Shown one piece after another: positions 26,701 to 39,200 of a stretch of DNA of 64,000 bases. The stretch comes from Vanilla planifolia (lineage: Eukaryota > Streptophyta > Magnoliopsida > Asparagales > Orchidaceae). The stretch spans positions 26,464,670-26,528,669 of the forward strand of contig CM043872.1 of the NCBI GenBank assembly GCA_023846275.1, read 5' to 3'. The position numbers were made by a program, and so were the translations under genes. The notes under the pieces were generated by a model that did no database searches, was not told where the DNA came from, and saw only the letters and a program-made list of their open reading frames with translations. How positions within the stretch are numbered: position 1 is the stretch's first letter; every line of letters starts with the position of its first letter.

Positions 26701-27071
26701 GCAAAGTCGTTACACCTTTGTTTTTTCTTCTAGTAGCTCTATCTTGAATGATATGCTCATGACAAGGGCCAACATATTAACCTAATAGTAAGGTAGTGTC
26801 TTCTTGGTTAGAACTCATCATGTCATAGAACTTAAGCTTTCTTTTACTTTCAATCTCTTATTTTTTAAAAAATGGAAGTAAATTAAATACTTTCATCCAT
26901 GATAAGCCAAATGGGGAGTAAACATTTACAAGGCGAACATCATTCATGCAAATTGAATGGACCAAAATCCACCTTATTGTAGCACGTAAAATCCCTTCTT
27001 TTATAAGAGAAACTTGCTCCCAAAAGTTTACTCCTACGCCAACTCATGCGAACAGGACAAGGAGAAGAGCA
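23776..27071. other. Intergenic region between the convergent UPF2 and MYB genes
   Basis: The first 250 bases or so are the likely UPF2 3' UTR. The rest is AT-rich and holds no gene I can support. A 166-codon plus-strand frame at 24023-24523 begins in the presumed UTR and continues into Phe/Leu-rich sequence without recognisable motifs. Loosely repeated phrases at 26550-26720 (variants of 'cttacaataca' and 'catatgacttaca') suggest decayed repetitive DNA. The 3' UTR of the MYB gene should lie just left of 27072. Confidence 0.7.
25429..25454. repeat. (TA)n microsatellite
   Basis: About 13 uninterrupted TA dinucleotides in AT-rich intergenic DNA. Confidence 0.9.
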
Positions 27072-28524
27072 CTAAGCTACATCCGATAGAAGCCAACCAT
27101 CCAAGTAATCATCTTCTCTAAACGCCCCAAAATCTCCATTGTCAAAGAAACCACCAAACTCCACAGAATCATCGCCCCTCCACAGACAAGGCCACACCTT
27201 CTCAGCCCAATCGTCTTCCCACAGCCGTAAGGCCAACTCCTCCAATTCCCAATCCACCATCTTCTCAACTTCATCAAACGACTCCCCCACCTCGTTGGAG
27301 ACTTCAGTTTCCCCTCCATTTCCCTCTTTCTCCGTTCCCTTCTCTTCAACATTTGGAATGGTCCCATTCTCCTTTGTTTCCCCACATGATGAGCTCGTTG
27401 AAGGGCTCCGCACTCCACCCATCTCGCTCCTGTCTTCATCGCTGGAGCATAATACAGTCTCTTTTGATGTTGGACCATTGTCATCCTTCTGGGGTTGTGG
27501 GTCTATCACCATGCTTTCTTCGTCCACACTCTGCCTTAGTTCGATCCCCTGCTTTTCCATCTTCTCCTTGCTCGAACTCCCTTCTCCATCTCTCTTGCTC
27601 TTGGCTGACTTGCTTGGCCGCCCTCCCTTCCGCTTGCCGGACTTGGCATCATCCTTGTTCCGAGACCCCTCCACTTTCCTGCTAAGATGAGAGTTCCAGT
27701 AATTCTTGATCTCGTTGTCAGTTCTCCCAGGAAGGTGCCCAGCAATCACTGACCACCTGAACATAAGAAAAAGGATTAGATTTGTTTTGTTGAACAAATG
27801 GGTTGAAGTCGGACATGATTTATGTGAACCTAAGGTAACTTTTCTGCAAAACATCAAACCTAAAAGCAGAGAGACACCACGGAATGTTTTGGGCATATTT
27901 TGAAAGCGTAGCTGAAAAAGAATTTGCTTGTTTTCTATTAATGAAGTCACGCAATTGAACTGAACTGAAATGGCTCACTTAAACAAGCATATGAATGAAG
28001 ACCACGGCTCATCCTTCTGCCATCGTCTTTAATGTGGTTTTTGGTTTGAACATGCAATGCATCAGTTTAAAAGCAGAAGCTAAAAGACAGGCTTTTGTAG
28101 TATTCATTGATGTTGACTGTTATGGGTGGGCAAAATTTCTTAAATACGATAAGAAAAATTAATGAAAGGTGCTTACCGGTTACCCAATGTGGCTCTGAGC
28201 TGAACAATGGTGTCTTCCTCTTCCTTGGAAATGTTGCCCCTTTTCAAGTCCTCTCTCAGATAGTTTATCCACCTTAGTCTACAGCTCTTCCCGCACCTCA
28301 AAAGCCCTATAATACATTCACAGACCACAAACACATCAACTAACAGAAAAGAAGAAGACAATGTGGAGAAGTAGATGCCGAAGAAGTGTACCAGCTTTCT
28401 TGGGCAGGGATCTCCAGGAGCCCTCGCCTTGGGATTTGATGTACTGCACGAGGATCTGATCCTCCTCCGTCGTCCATCTCCCCTTCTTCAATCCCACCTT
28501 CTCGCAGCAAGGCGCTCTTCCCAT
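27072..28524 (-). CDS. R2R3-MYB transcription factor, subgroup 7-like (flavonol regulator type)
   Basis: A nuclear DNA-binding regulator of 315 residues from three exons (28392-28524, 28177-28306, 27072-27756) with introns of 85 and 420 bp; the exon arrangement is that of most plant R2R3-MYBs. The N-terminus [11 protein letters not shown] is typical. R2 carries Trp 17, 37 and 57. R3 has Ile70 in place of its first Trp, then Trp 89 and 108. R3 lacks the bHLH-interaction signature: the DL..R/K start is DTIVQ here, as expected of bHLH-independent MYBs. Behind the DNA-binding domain, [12 protein letters not shown] (about 129-140) resembles the subgroup 7 GRTSR motif, and the C-terminus ends in WLLSDVA (309-315), like the second subgroup 7 motif. 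The tail between them is Ser/Glu/Gly-rich and acidic, as an activation domain would be. Family: MYB11/12/111 activate flavonol-pathway genes such as CHS and FLS. The MYB class is certain; the subgroup is an inference from motifs. Confidence 0.93.
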
Positions 28525-28549
28525 TCCTTCCTCTCTCTCCCGCTCTCTT

Positions 28550-28555
28550 CACGTG
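28550..28555. promoter_or_regulatory. G-box (CACGTG) just upstream of the MYB start codon
   Basis: A palindromic CACGTG lies 26 bases upstream of the ATG, inside the likely 5' UTR. G-boxes bind bZIP (HY5-type) and bHLH (PIF-type) factors, and HY5 control is known for MYB12 in Arabidopsis. A second CACGTG is at 29213-29218, about 690 bases upstream of the ATG. Confidence 0.5.
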
Positions 28556-28694
28556 CTTTCTTCTGAAGCAGGCTTTCCTTCCACCCTTTTGAGAGGAGGA
28601 AGAAGAGAGCTGGCGAGAGAGGAGAGACGGCGAGGAAGAATCAGGAAGGCTCTTTTCCGGTTTGCCGACGGTGGTGCAGTGAACCGAAAGCTGC

Positions 28695-28702
28695 CTATAT
28701 AG
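28695..28702 (-). promoter_or_regulatory. Probable TATA box of the MYB gene
   Basis: CTATATAG lies 171 bases upstream of the ATG, with the less AT-rich, pyrimidine/purine-biased leader between it and the start codon. Transcription would begin near 28665 and give a 5' UTR of about 140 bases. No competing TATA-like site of that quality lies closer. Confidence 0.55.
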
Positions 28703-29080
28703 TAATAGTAAAGGTCCTCATGGACCGGGCCAAAATAATCTTTACTTTTTTAATTTTTTATTATTTTCACACGGGTTTTAATGAACGGCACCGATTGAAT
28801 CTTTCTTGAGAACGTGCCAATTAGAGTTCACGTCCCTTCAAAATAAAACATATTCGATAAATTTAAAAATAAACATATTATAAATTATTCACGTATAATT
28901 TATTTAAGCTTTTTTCTTCGTTTCGTAAAAAAAATTTGACAATTAAAATTTTAACAAATTATTTTTATCAAAATTAATAAAAGCCCTACGCATTTCTAAA
29001 GTGCTAAATTTAAATAAAATAAAGAAAATATAAATTCAAATATAATGTAATTCAAACCAGTAATTCAAATATTCATATAA

Positions 29081-29084
<4 letters not shown>

Positions 29085-29152
<68 letters not shown>
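29085..29152. repeat. (AT)n microsatellite, about 34 units
   Basis: An uninterrupted AT dinucleotide run of 68 bases, about 560 bp upstream of the MYB start codon. Such tracts are typically length-polymorphic and can extrude cruciforms. Confidence 0.95.
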
Positions 29153-29154
<2 letters not shown>

Positions 29155-31720
29155 ATAATAATTGTTAAAAAAAATAGTTTTTAAAATGAAATTTACTTGG
29201 TATCGTGCGCTCCACGTGGACAAAATAGTATTGAAGGGCACCTCGCGCAGCACGCGGCATGCAGATTGTCAGGTGATAAACAATAAAATCAATTTTATAT
29301 TTCCCCCAAAAAAAAAAAATATAAGAGAAATTAATGATACAAGAAATTTGACTTTGGCAAACGAGCAATATTTTGAATTAAATATTTGATTTTAAATGAA
29401 TTAACTGTGAATTAATGCATTCCATCAGATCTGGAACAGAGCAGAGCCGACCACGCGACCAATCCCGTTAAAGATCCGGTTTGGGTCATAACCAATCAAA
29501 TTCACTGGGCCAAAACTTCAGGCTTGACGGGCTGACGGTCCAATTTTGCGATCTTTTAAGGATTTTTTTTTAACTTATACACATCAGCAACGCCTATAAT
29601 TAAAAAAAATATTATGATTAAATATACTTTTTAATGTTATTATTATTAAAATAGCAAAAACCAAAGAAAATTTACGAAAATTGTTGTAAGCCATAGTTAA
29701 TTCATAATTGAATTACAATTAAAAAATCGAAACCTCCATATATGATTTTTATTTAAAACAGAGAATAAGCAAAAACTGAAATTACAAAAATTCTCAAAAA
29801 CTCATACCTAAAAAAGAAAGACTAGGGATTGTTTAATGTCTTATTTAAATAAATTATTAAAATTTAATAATTATTATAATATTTATTTTCAGTGACAATA
29901 ATTTCATAAGTTTCAACCTCACAAACTTGTTTTAATAACAATTAAATAAAATGTCATGATCATATAATTTGTTTGATAGATTATTCAATTTAAACCATCA
30001 ATATTAGATACAAGTATATATGACTTATAGATTATTGAAATCATTTAAAAACACAAGTATTAACATAATAATCTATTTTTTTTTACAACAATATATCTTT
30101 CATATTTAAATTTTCTAAGAAAAACGTGACACAACACATTAAATAATTCTATCATGCAGCATTACAATGTATAATTTAAATATAATTCACACCAACCAAA
30201 TCCTTCTCTGAGATTAAAAAACATAAAGAAAGACATCTCACAGGATTAGAAAAATCTATCTCTGTTGGTATCTTTAACAACAATAAATGAGTTAATGCCT
30301 TCTTTTTCTGACATCAAATGATTATTATATTAAACAAAAAAATAGTCATAAGCATCATCTTTCCTTATTGATATCCTTACAGTTGGAATGCCACAAAATA
30401 TTATTTTTTTAATATTTCAAAATATTCATAAATTATATTTTATATTTAAACTATTAAGTATTTTATAAAATATATAATATAATTTTTATCAAGCTGTAAA
30501 AACAATATTAAAAAAATATAATATAATAAGATTGAATGAGATAGAAATAAATACAACTAATAAGTAACATATTTTTAATGTTTAAAACAGATATTTACAT
30601 AAAAAATGGATGTAATATTTTCAAGAAATAATTTAACCAACAATTAATCAATTAATAATCAATTGTATTACTATTGAATTAAAATAGATTTTAATTATAT
30701 TTTAATTCTAATTATTTCATACACCTTTTGTTTGTGCCACTAATTTTTGTGATGCTTGATGTAAATAATATCTAAGTTTTAGTTTGACAAAATTATTATT
30801 GAGTATTAAATTGATTAACAAAAAAATAAATTAAAATTGATAATTATTATTTATAAGTTTTTTTAAAAAAATATGATAAAACAATTAATTAATTTTAATA
30901 TTTAAAGTAATGTAATTAAAAGATAACGATGTCCCTTTTGCCATTAAATAATTAGTAAAAGTTGTTAATTTATGTGTTATGCTTAAAATAAAAATAACGT
31001 GACACGTGCTGCCAACCCTATGTCGGAATAAAAGATAAAGAGCTGTTGGTATTCTTTTTTTAAAAGACAAATTTATAAAAAAAAATTAATTGATAAATAT
31101 TTAAATTAGGAATATTTCTCATATAATTTTTTGATGGTTGTCTATACGACTTTAAATAAATCAATTATTCATACATTTGGTGTTTTTATTTGTAATTATT
31201 TAATTTTTTTTAAAAAAAAAATATTATCTTTCTCTATGATGAGCGTTCACATGCATGGAAAAAGCCTCCTTTTCGTGCGTGCAAAATACCTTATTTGGTT
31301 ACTTTTAGGTAGAATCCATCAACGTGGGCCATGTGACAGAGAAATTATTATTTGTCGCCTTTGGTTCAGTGATGTTATCATATAATATTATTTAAATATA
31401 ATATCTTATAAAATATTTAAAATAATATGTATATAAAATTTAAATTTGAATTGCATCTAATGTAAAGGGATAATCACTCGAATTTCGATCCGGTGTTTAT
31501 TTTAGGTATTATGATATTTTAAAAAACAAAATAAATGTTTATTTAGTTAGAAAAGAGAAAAATAATAAAAACAACTATCTTTTTGGATAAAATTGTTTCT
31601 ACGCAGCATTTGTATCCTCATATGTAAACAAATATTGTTTTTATGTATAATTACAGAAACAAATGAAATTTGAGTTAAACGGTCATTTAAAAGACTTTTT
31701 ACTTTTTGATATAATATCAA

Positions 31721-31738
31721 TATATATATATATATATA
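31721..31738. repeat. Short (AT)n tract
   Basis: About nine uninterrupted AT dinucleotides in the AT-rich spacer. Confidence 0.85.
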
Positions 31739-33271
31739 TTCAATTGCATAAAATACATATAAAATAAAATAATTGATGCAAGTACAATAATTTCAATATG
31801 AAAAGGTAGTTGTGCAAATATTCCAATAATTGAGGGTGGACATTCTTGTTTGTAAGTGTTTTATGAAATAAGTTGTTTTTGTTTTTTAATTTTAAATTAT
31901 TCAAAATTTATTGAACAATATTTATGATTTTTTTTTCACGGACATAAAAATATTATTAGATTTCACTCTAAAAATATGCATATATTTTTATTATTCTTAT
32001 TATTATTATTATTGTTTAGATCTAAATATAATATCTAACTTTGTTAACTCATAAAATATAACATTTTTTATATATTTAAATATAAATCTGAGTATCTTAA
32101 AAAATCAAAGAAAAATATAATTATAATTAGTTAATTATCAACATAAATATAACTTTAATATTTTGAGTAATAAATATATTTTATTTATAATCTATAAATA
32201 TCACCAAGATTTTAATAATAAAAATTTTAAAAAATAAAAAATTAAGAATTATTTATTGAATTTTTTTCTTTGTAAAGACATTAAAGGATCTTATTTTTTT
32301 TTTCTTTTGTAAAAGAGTTTAATATTTTTTTCTTATTTACAAAATTATGTATAATAATATTTTATATCAGTGATTTTGATTATAATAATACATTTCCTCA
32401 TTTCTCATGAATGTAACTCTTAAGTTGAATCACATAAATTTAAAATTTTTATTTTTCTTTTAATTTAACATTATTATTTTTATCAATCATATTTCAATTA
32501 TACAAAAAAAATCAATTTTAATCACATTGTTAATAAAAGAAATTATATACTCTAAGACATGTTGCTTTGATCAAGTGAACATAATAAATGCAAACTAATT
32601 AATTTTATAGCAAAGAGAATTGTAATTATAAATAGCAAAGAACTAAAAAGAGTCAACAACAGAGATTAGAAATTCTTGAATGTTAAGTCTTGCCAAGTAA
32701 AATGTGATTAAAATGTGAAAAATAAAGTAAAATGTGAAAAATGAAGTCATTTTTCATGTGTTTATTTAATTTATCGAATAATTTTATTTATATTTTTCAA
32801 AAATGCTTGTCAAGCATGCAGCCCAACACATTCACTGTAGCTAAATTTCATTCATTCAGTTATCCCATCAATCAACTTGATTCACCAACCCAGTTTGTGG
32901 TAAATAAAAATTAACATAAACAAATATATTCACTTGTTCTGCAAATGCAATATAAGCAGCTTCATAACTTGATTGTAACTTTGAGCAAGAACAGCAAAAT
33001 GTATGCAATGAATTTGTTCAACGATTATACTTCATAGGTTGCTCACTCAGCAGGAAGCTCACTCTCTTCTACAGCTTCAGCTCATCTGGACATACACTGG
33101 CTAAATAAAAATCTATGGAATGTTCTATTTACTGATGAGACCAATACATTTTTGGTGAAAGATCAGAAGAGTTTATGTTCAGACTAAAAGCAGGAAGACA
33201 ACTAATAAAAGAACTCAGTTATAAACTTCAAGTCTCTCAGCATCTGGTAAAGGCTTTTCACAAGGATGAAG

Positions 33272-36200
33272 CTATTTGCTGCGGAGGTCCACAACATCAA
33301 ACTTGATGTTGGTGTTCATGAAGACATGAGAACAGTGTTCATAGATAGGGCTGCCATCAGAAGGCTCTTCGTGAGGATGGAAGCCTCGTTCTTGGCAGTT
33401 TCGAATCACGGTGACGCCGCTCGGGTCTGAAAGGTGGAAGATGCCATGCTTTCTGGTAACATAAGTTTGTTTGTAAGTATGTTTAAGGACAACTAATGGG
33501 TTATGATCCATTTAACATGCACAAAGGAAACATGTTCAGGTTTGCAGAAGAGAAAACACTGTAAAATCTTTGTAGATTAAACAGTGTAGTGTGTCATTTT
33601 AATATGGGTATATCCAAGGGTCCTCTTCTCAAAAGGAATGGTTCGAGCTGTCCGATTATGTAGATAAAACAAAGTTTAATCGTACAGAGTAACGTATTAC
33701 CTATCTGTATCAGTCGGAGCCATAACAATTGCAATTGCTTCAGGAAGCATAATCTGTCAACAAATCAGCAAAAAGCTTACAACTTATAAAGGAATAAAAC
33801 AAGAAACTAGATATTAGTTTTACTATGCCAGTTTGAAAGTTGGAATGCCATAAGCAGGCTATAATCTCAGATTCATGTAGCAATCGATTACCAATCCTTA
33901 TCAATAGAAGTAAGAGTTGTACTTGTACACATAATGGTACAAATTTATTCGTAAGTATATGAGGAAACATAATTTATCAAATGAACATTTCCATTAAGGT
34001 GAACGAGCTCTTGTATGGTGTGAATTATGGTAGAAAGATCTTTGGGGTTTTGTACAATAATTCCTTTGCAATTCAAGTCACTTCAATGACTTCAAAGGTT
34101 ATATAGATGTGCCCATAAAGAAAAAAATGAGATGGTCTTATATTTTCAAACCATCCATTTTCACCACGACACAAACAAGGAAAAGGATTATCCATAACAA
34201 AATTTCTAAGACTTTTGAAGATGTGCTTTAACATGATGCCACATATTCATAAATAATAGTTTTCTCTAAAGCAGTACTTGTAAAACAAAATTGATAATAG
34301 AATCAAACCAAATTTTCGGTTAATTTATGTACACCATCAAATAAATCGTAATGTGTAAATTAATATATTCACTTTGGTTCATTCGATTAGGTTTTCAAAA
34401 CAGAAAATCCCAAAAAAACCTAAACATTGAACCAAAATAACTAGTCCAACCAAATTGGCCCAATTTTTGGATAAGTTCTTTTGTAAACATGACTATAAAA
34501 GTGTAGTTTGGTTCAATGGTTTTGATAAAAACCCAAATTTTAAAACACAGATCAATCTAAAAAATTTCTTCATATTGGCTTTGATACCATCGTTGGTGTT
34601 TTCACAGACACTTAGTTATGTTGGTGACAAAAAACTTATCAATACAAAAAATCAAACAAAGCAATGAAAAATAATAATCAGAATTTAGGTCCAATTAATT
34701 ATGTTGGTGACAAAAAACCAATCAAAACAATAAATCAAACCAAATCAATGAAAAATAATATTCAGAATACATGGTTTGTTTAGGTTATGTTTGACGTGGC
34801 TTTGCAGCATAGGATTATATAAATCAATGGAGTAGTTTTTGTTTGTTTGCCTACAAGACTTCCCAATTGAATCTGAATAAGCTTTTCTGGCTAAATTTGG
34901 TCAACATCAAATGTTTATCTAGTTTAACGTCAAACCCAGAAAACTGATAACATACAACCATATAATGTATTTTTCCATAAGCAAACTCTTATGAGAAATT
35001 CTTTATATGGTACCCAAATTCTTTATTTCTATCTTCTAAAAACAATTTGACGAATAAACAGCGGTTGTAGAGGTTAACACACATATGATTTGCGAATTCT
35101 GAACCTAATCAAGCTAAAATCGAGTCAGCATAGATAAGCATACAAGCCAGAATTCAGAGCAAAAATTCTACATGCTCAGATACATTAATCAATGCCAAAA
35201 AAATAAATATGCATTTTGCAATATTGAAGCCCTTAATAAGGACCACTTAAGTGCAGATTAGAAAGAAAATGTCTGAAACCCTCACCTGGTATGAATAATG
35301 AGTATGGAGATCAATTGATGACATGAAGCATGTCTGTGTTGGGTGTGTCTACAAAAAAAGAAAGATAGCAGAACAGACTATTAAACAGATAATAAAGTAC
35401 TAGTTGATTAAAAACCAATAAAACTAACCGAATAAGCAAAAGCAATGCTCTCAAGTTTGGTAATTAAATAAGCAGAAAAGGCTTGCTAATTAGTTTTCTA
35501 GATTAAGGGAAAATCGGTGCTCATAGCACTTAAACAGTTATGTAGCACACAAGGCAGAGGAGTTTTTACTTAAACGGAAACACTTCCTAGCTTCCCAAAT
35601 AAACAATAAAAACACCATATCGATGACTGCATACTAAAAAGACACATCATACAAGCTAGAAAAGACTAATGCTTAAAACAGCCCAGAACTTCTACAGCAT
35701 TTGCTTTGTAGTAATCCACATATACTTAAGTGACAACGAAAAAAAATGATTCAAAGAAGCTTGATTTGAGACTCAGAAAAGGTGGATTTAACAACCAATA
35801 TTCCAACTTTTTCATTATTAACTTCCACAACTACGGTATTGAACGTAGCGCATCTCCTGATGAACACATTATTTCTTAAAAGTTATAAGCAACAATCCGT
35901 GTCATTACATCATTTTGTTAGTATTACAACAAGATTGTTTCTCATTGAGACCTACAGCTTGCTGGAATTGAGAAAACAAACCAGTAAAATCAGCTGCTCC
36001 AACAATTAAGCATCTTCCAACATCATCATGAGGAAGCCTATTCTTATTCCATGAGGTATTCATCGGTTGTAATAATCTATCTTCAGTTGTTCTTTTGGCT
36101 TATTCAAATTTCCAGGTCTATGATTATTTCAGTCTTCTATTGGAAACTGTCTCAACATAACAATGAAAAAAAACCAAGGGAAAAAGACCAGTCATAATGG

Positions 36201-39200
36201 GAGAAAGTGAATACAATAGAAATGTTATAGGTTCAAATTTGTACTATTGAAGTACATTTTTTAGTTTCAATACTATCATATCAATCAGTATCTATGCATA
36301 AATTTAGATGTCCAATGTGAACAAACAAGGAAAACTTTGCTTAAATAACAATTGATTGAGTACGACATGATAAAATCATAAGTACCACTATTGCTACAAA
36401 AATAATAATAATAATAGCAATAAGAATCTTTAATTCTAATAACTGGATTTAGTTATATAAATCTAATGATGTCATTGTGCTTTATCTATTAATAATTCTT
36501 AAGATCCAAATATGGTCATCATCTTTTCTCTTGAAAAGCCTTTTTTTAGTTTTCCTATTCTCTCTAATTTATACGTAAATTACAATAAATTACTTATCTA
36601 TTAATAATTTATACGTAAATTACTTATAGTGTTGAATAAGTAGTCTGAATATGTATGAACTATCTAAGCTGATTATTCACAAACTTAACTTCAATTGCTT
36701 ATACATAAAACCAGGATTGATAAGCCAAGAAACAAAAACTCACCAAAGTTAAGGGCTAGAAACGTTCAAAGAATCAGAAACAATGCTACAATGTGTAAGG
36801 TTAAAACAAACAATGACATGAAAATAGTCCTATTTAAGGGCACATAAGCATTATAATAGATAAAACCTAGGGAGAACACAATTTGTGAAAGAAAAATAAG
36901 CACTAAGAAAAGAACAATAATAAACAAAATAAAACCCAAAAGTGAATAGTCTTAATTGCTATCATTTGGGGTTGTTTTGTTACCAAATTGGTTGGTTTGT
37001 TGTAGCAATTTACAATAGTTAAATAGATGTTGAAGTCATGGTAGAAACAACAATCCAAAAAACATAGAAATTTTAGAAATGAGAGAGGAGAAAGGAAAGA
37101 ATAATGACAAAAACTGTGACAAAATTAAAACAAAGTATAAAGAGAAAAGAAAAGAGTGGTCCTTTGCTATTGAGGAGGCAGTGTTAATAAATAGTGATGT
37201 TGGTGATGGTGCACGTATCTTCCTAAAATAACACAGCACTCCCACAATAAGCTTAAAATTAGGTCAATTAGGGGTCAATATGATAGGTGTCATGGGTTGT
37301 TAAATCCTTAACTTGCTATAACAGCTCTTCGTATGATAATTCCTTAACTTGCTAATCAACTTGTTCAATAACTTTCAATGTGACAACATGTCTTGCCCAC
37401 CCACAGATTTGACAACAACTCAAAAGAATAATCCATTTGTGAATCTCCAAAAAATTTAAGCAATCTCTAGGTCAAGATCTATCTCATATTATATTCTTTC
37501 ACAAAATATGGATGATTGCTTGATCTTAAGGAATATGTCACAAATATCAATAAATACTAGTTTGACCTTGTATGGGATAATCATATCCTCCTATAGTGTA
37601 CCAACCTCTCTAACAATAATAATCTAACTCCTTTAAGCATTCAATTGGTTTCATGTGGCATGTATTCTTCCTAACCAATCTATCTTAAGATAGGGAGTGT
37701 TAGTTGACTTGTAGGCATGTCCAAGTAGTAGATTAATTGGGCTTGCTTAATTTTTGTTTGATTAATTAATTTGCTAATTATGTTATGTTTAATTAAAAGC
37801 TAATAAATAAGTACAAACAATGAGAGAAATAAGAGAGATAACATACAAGATATATTTTGGTGGTTCAATGCTAATTATTACACCTACGTTCTCCCCCAAG
37901 CACCTGCTTGAGCCAAATAGAACTAACCACTCTTTTGCTCAACATGAGTAGACAACGAAGGCTATACAACTTTCTCCAATACAAGGCCCTAAATTACGTA
38001 ACATTTAGTCTCTCCAACGCTACGCCTCAAAGCAAGCTATACAATTTACTCACGACCACTAAGACATAGTGTAAGCATCCTCACAATCCTCATCAATAGT
38101 ATGCCTTGGTGCTAGGCAATTATTAATACTAAGTCTTGAGTAAGACTCTCCTTTGCTCATAAATTGAAAAAGTGGATCACTCTCACAATGAATACGAATA
38201 TAGATACAGATACAAGTACAACCCAATCTCTAAAGTAAAATATTCAATGAAGAATATCTAAGAGATTGAGGGATATTACCACAAAACAATCAAGTGCTTT
38301 AGTGAATGTCATGAATACAAACATGAAAGGTTATAAACCTTGGCATAGGAACTTGAAGCCTTCAAAATGATCTTGCAAAATAAGTTCACTAAAGAGAGCT
38401 CACAATGAAGACATGGCTATAATGATTATATATATGCAAATAAGCATTATATGTAATCCAAAGGGGAATATTTTATAGCCTTCTAAGCCTCTAAAATCTC
38501 ATTAAAACAACTATATGTCCATTAAAGCAAAAATTCCATGTTTTCATCCCAATCAAACTAGTCATTATAACCAATCAAATCTAAGTGAACTGTATGTAAC
38601 CTTTGACATACCATTAGTCTACCTAGCATATCATGTGTCAATAAATGACATGATGCATATAGGCTAGTTGGCTCATTTTGCAAGCTTTAGCCAATCACCT
38701 GCATAGCGCTATCAATACAAATCACCTCATGTGCTTGTATGATCACACCAGGTGGACCATGTGCATTTCATAGGCCATTTTTGGTTGATGAGGAGTCATA
38801 CAGAGTGTCTTCATTGTCTTATTTTATCCTTGAAGTGATCTTGATTCTAAAATTCATATAAAATTTACTTTGCATGTTAAAATTATGACATTTGGTGTAT
38901 AAAATTTGGTGAACATGAGCAAAAAAAAAATGATATTTAACTATAATAAAAATAATTTCATATTTTGACCTCAAAAAACATGATTTAAGGCAATGGTGGT
39001 TTAAGTTATTTTAATTCAAGTTTACTTTCTTCAACACAAGTGTTCAAATTAAATAATTTATATCTAATATGTGCTAGATCTAAACAATGGTTTAGCGTTG
39101 AAATTTGAATGTATTAGCTATGTCAGACTTAGCGTTCCATATATAATAAAGGTTATCAACATATGCATCATAAATGGAATCCATAACTTTATAAACCCTT

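Larger units (their letters stand above)
28703..33271. other. AT-rich intergenic region between the MYB and AMSH genes
   Basis: Very AT-rich DNA, especially 29560-32800, with many A/T homopolymers and a long AT dinucleotide tract; matrix-attachment-like character is possible. A short island of balanced composition at about 29410-29560 has no recognisable gene. CACGTG occurs at 31003-31008. The AMSH 3' UTR should lie in about 33000-33271. I see no gene. Confidence 0.75.

Noticed and set aside
27139-27690. 183-codon plus-strand open frame
   Set aside because: Antisense shadow of MYB exon 3, Ser/Pro-rich because the sense strand encodes Glu/Gly/Ser-rich sequence.
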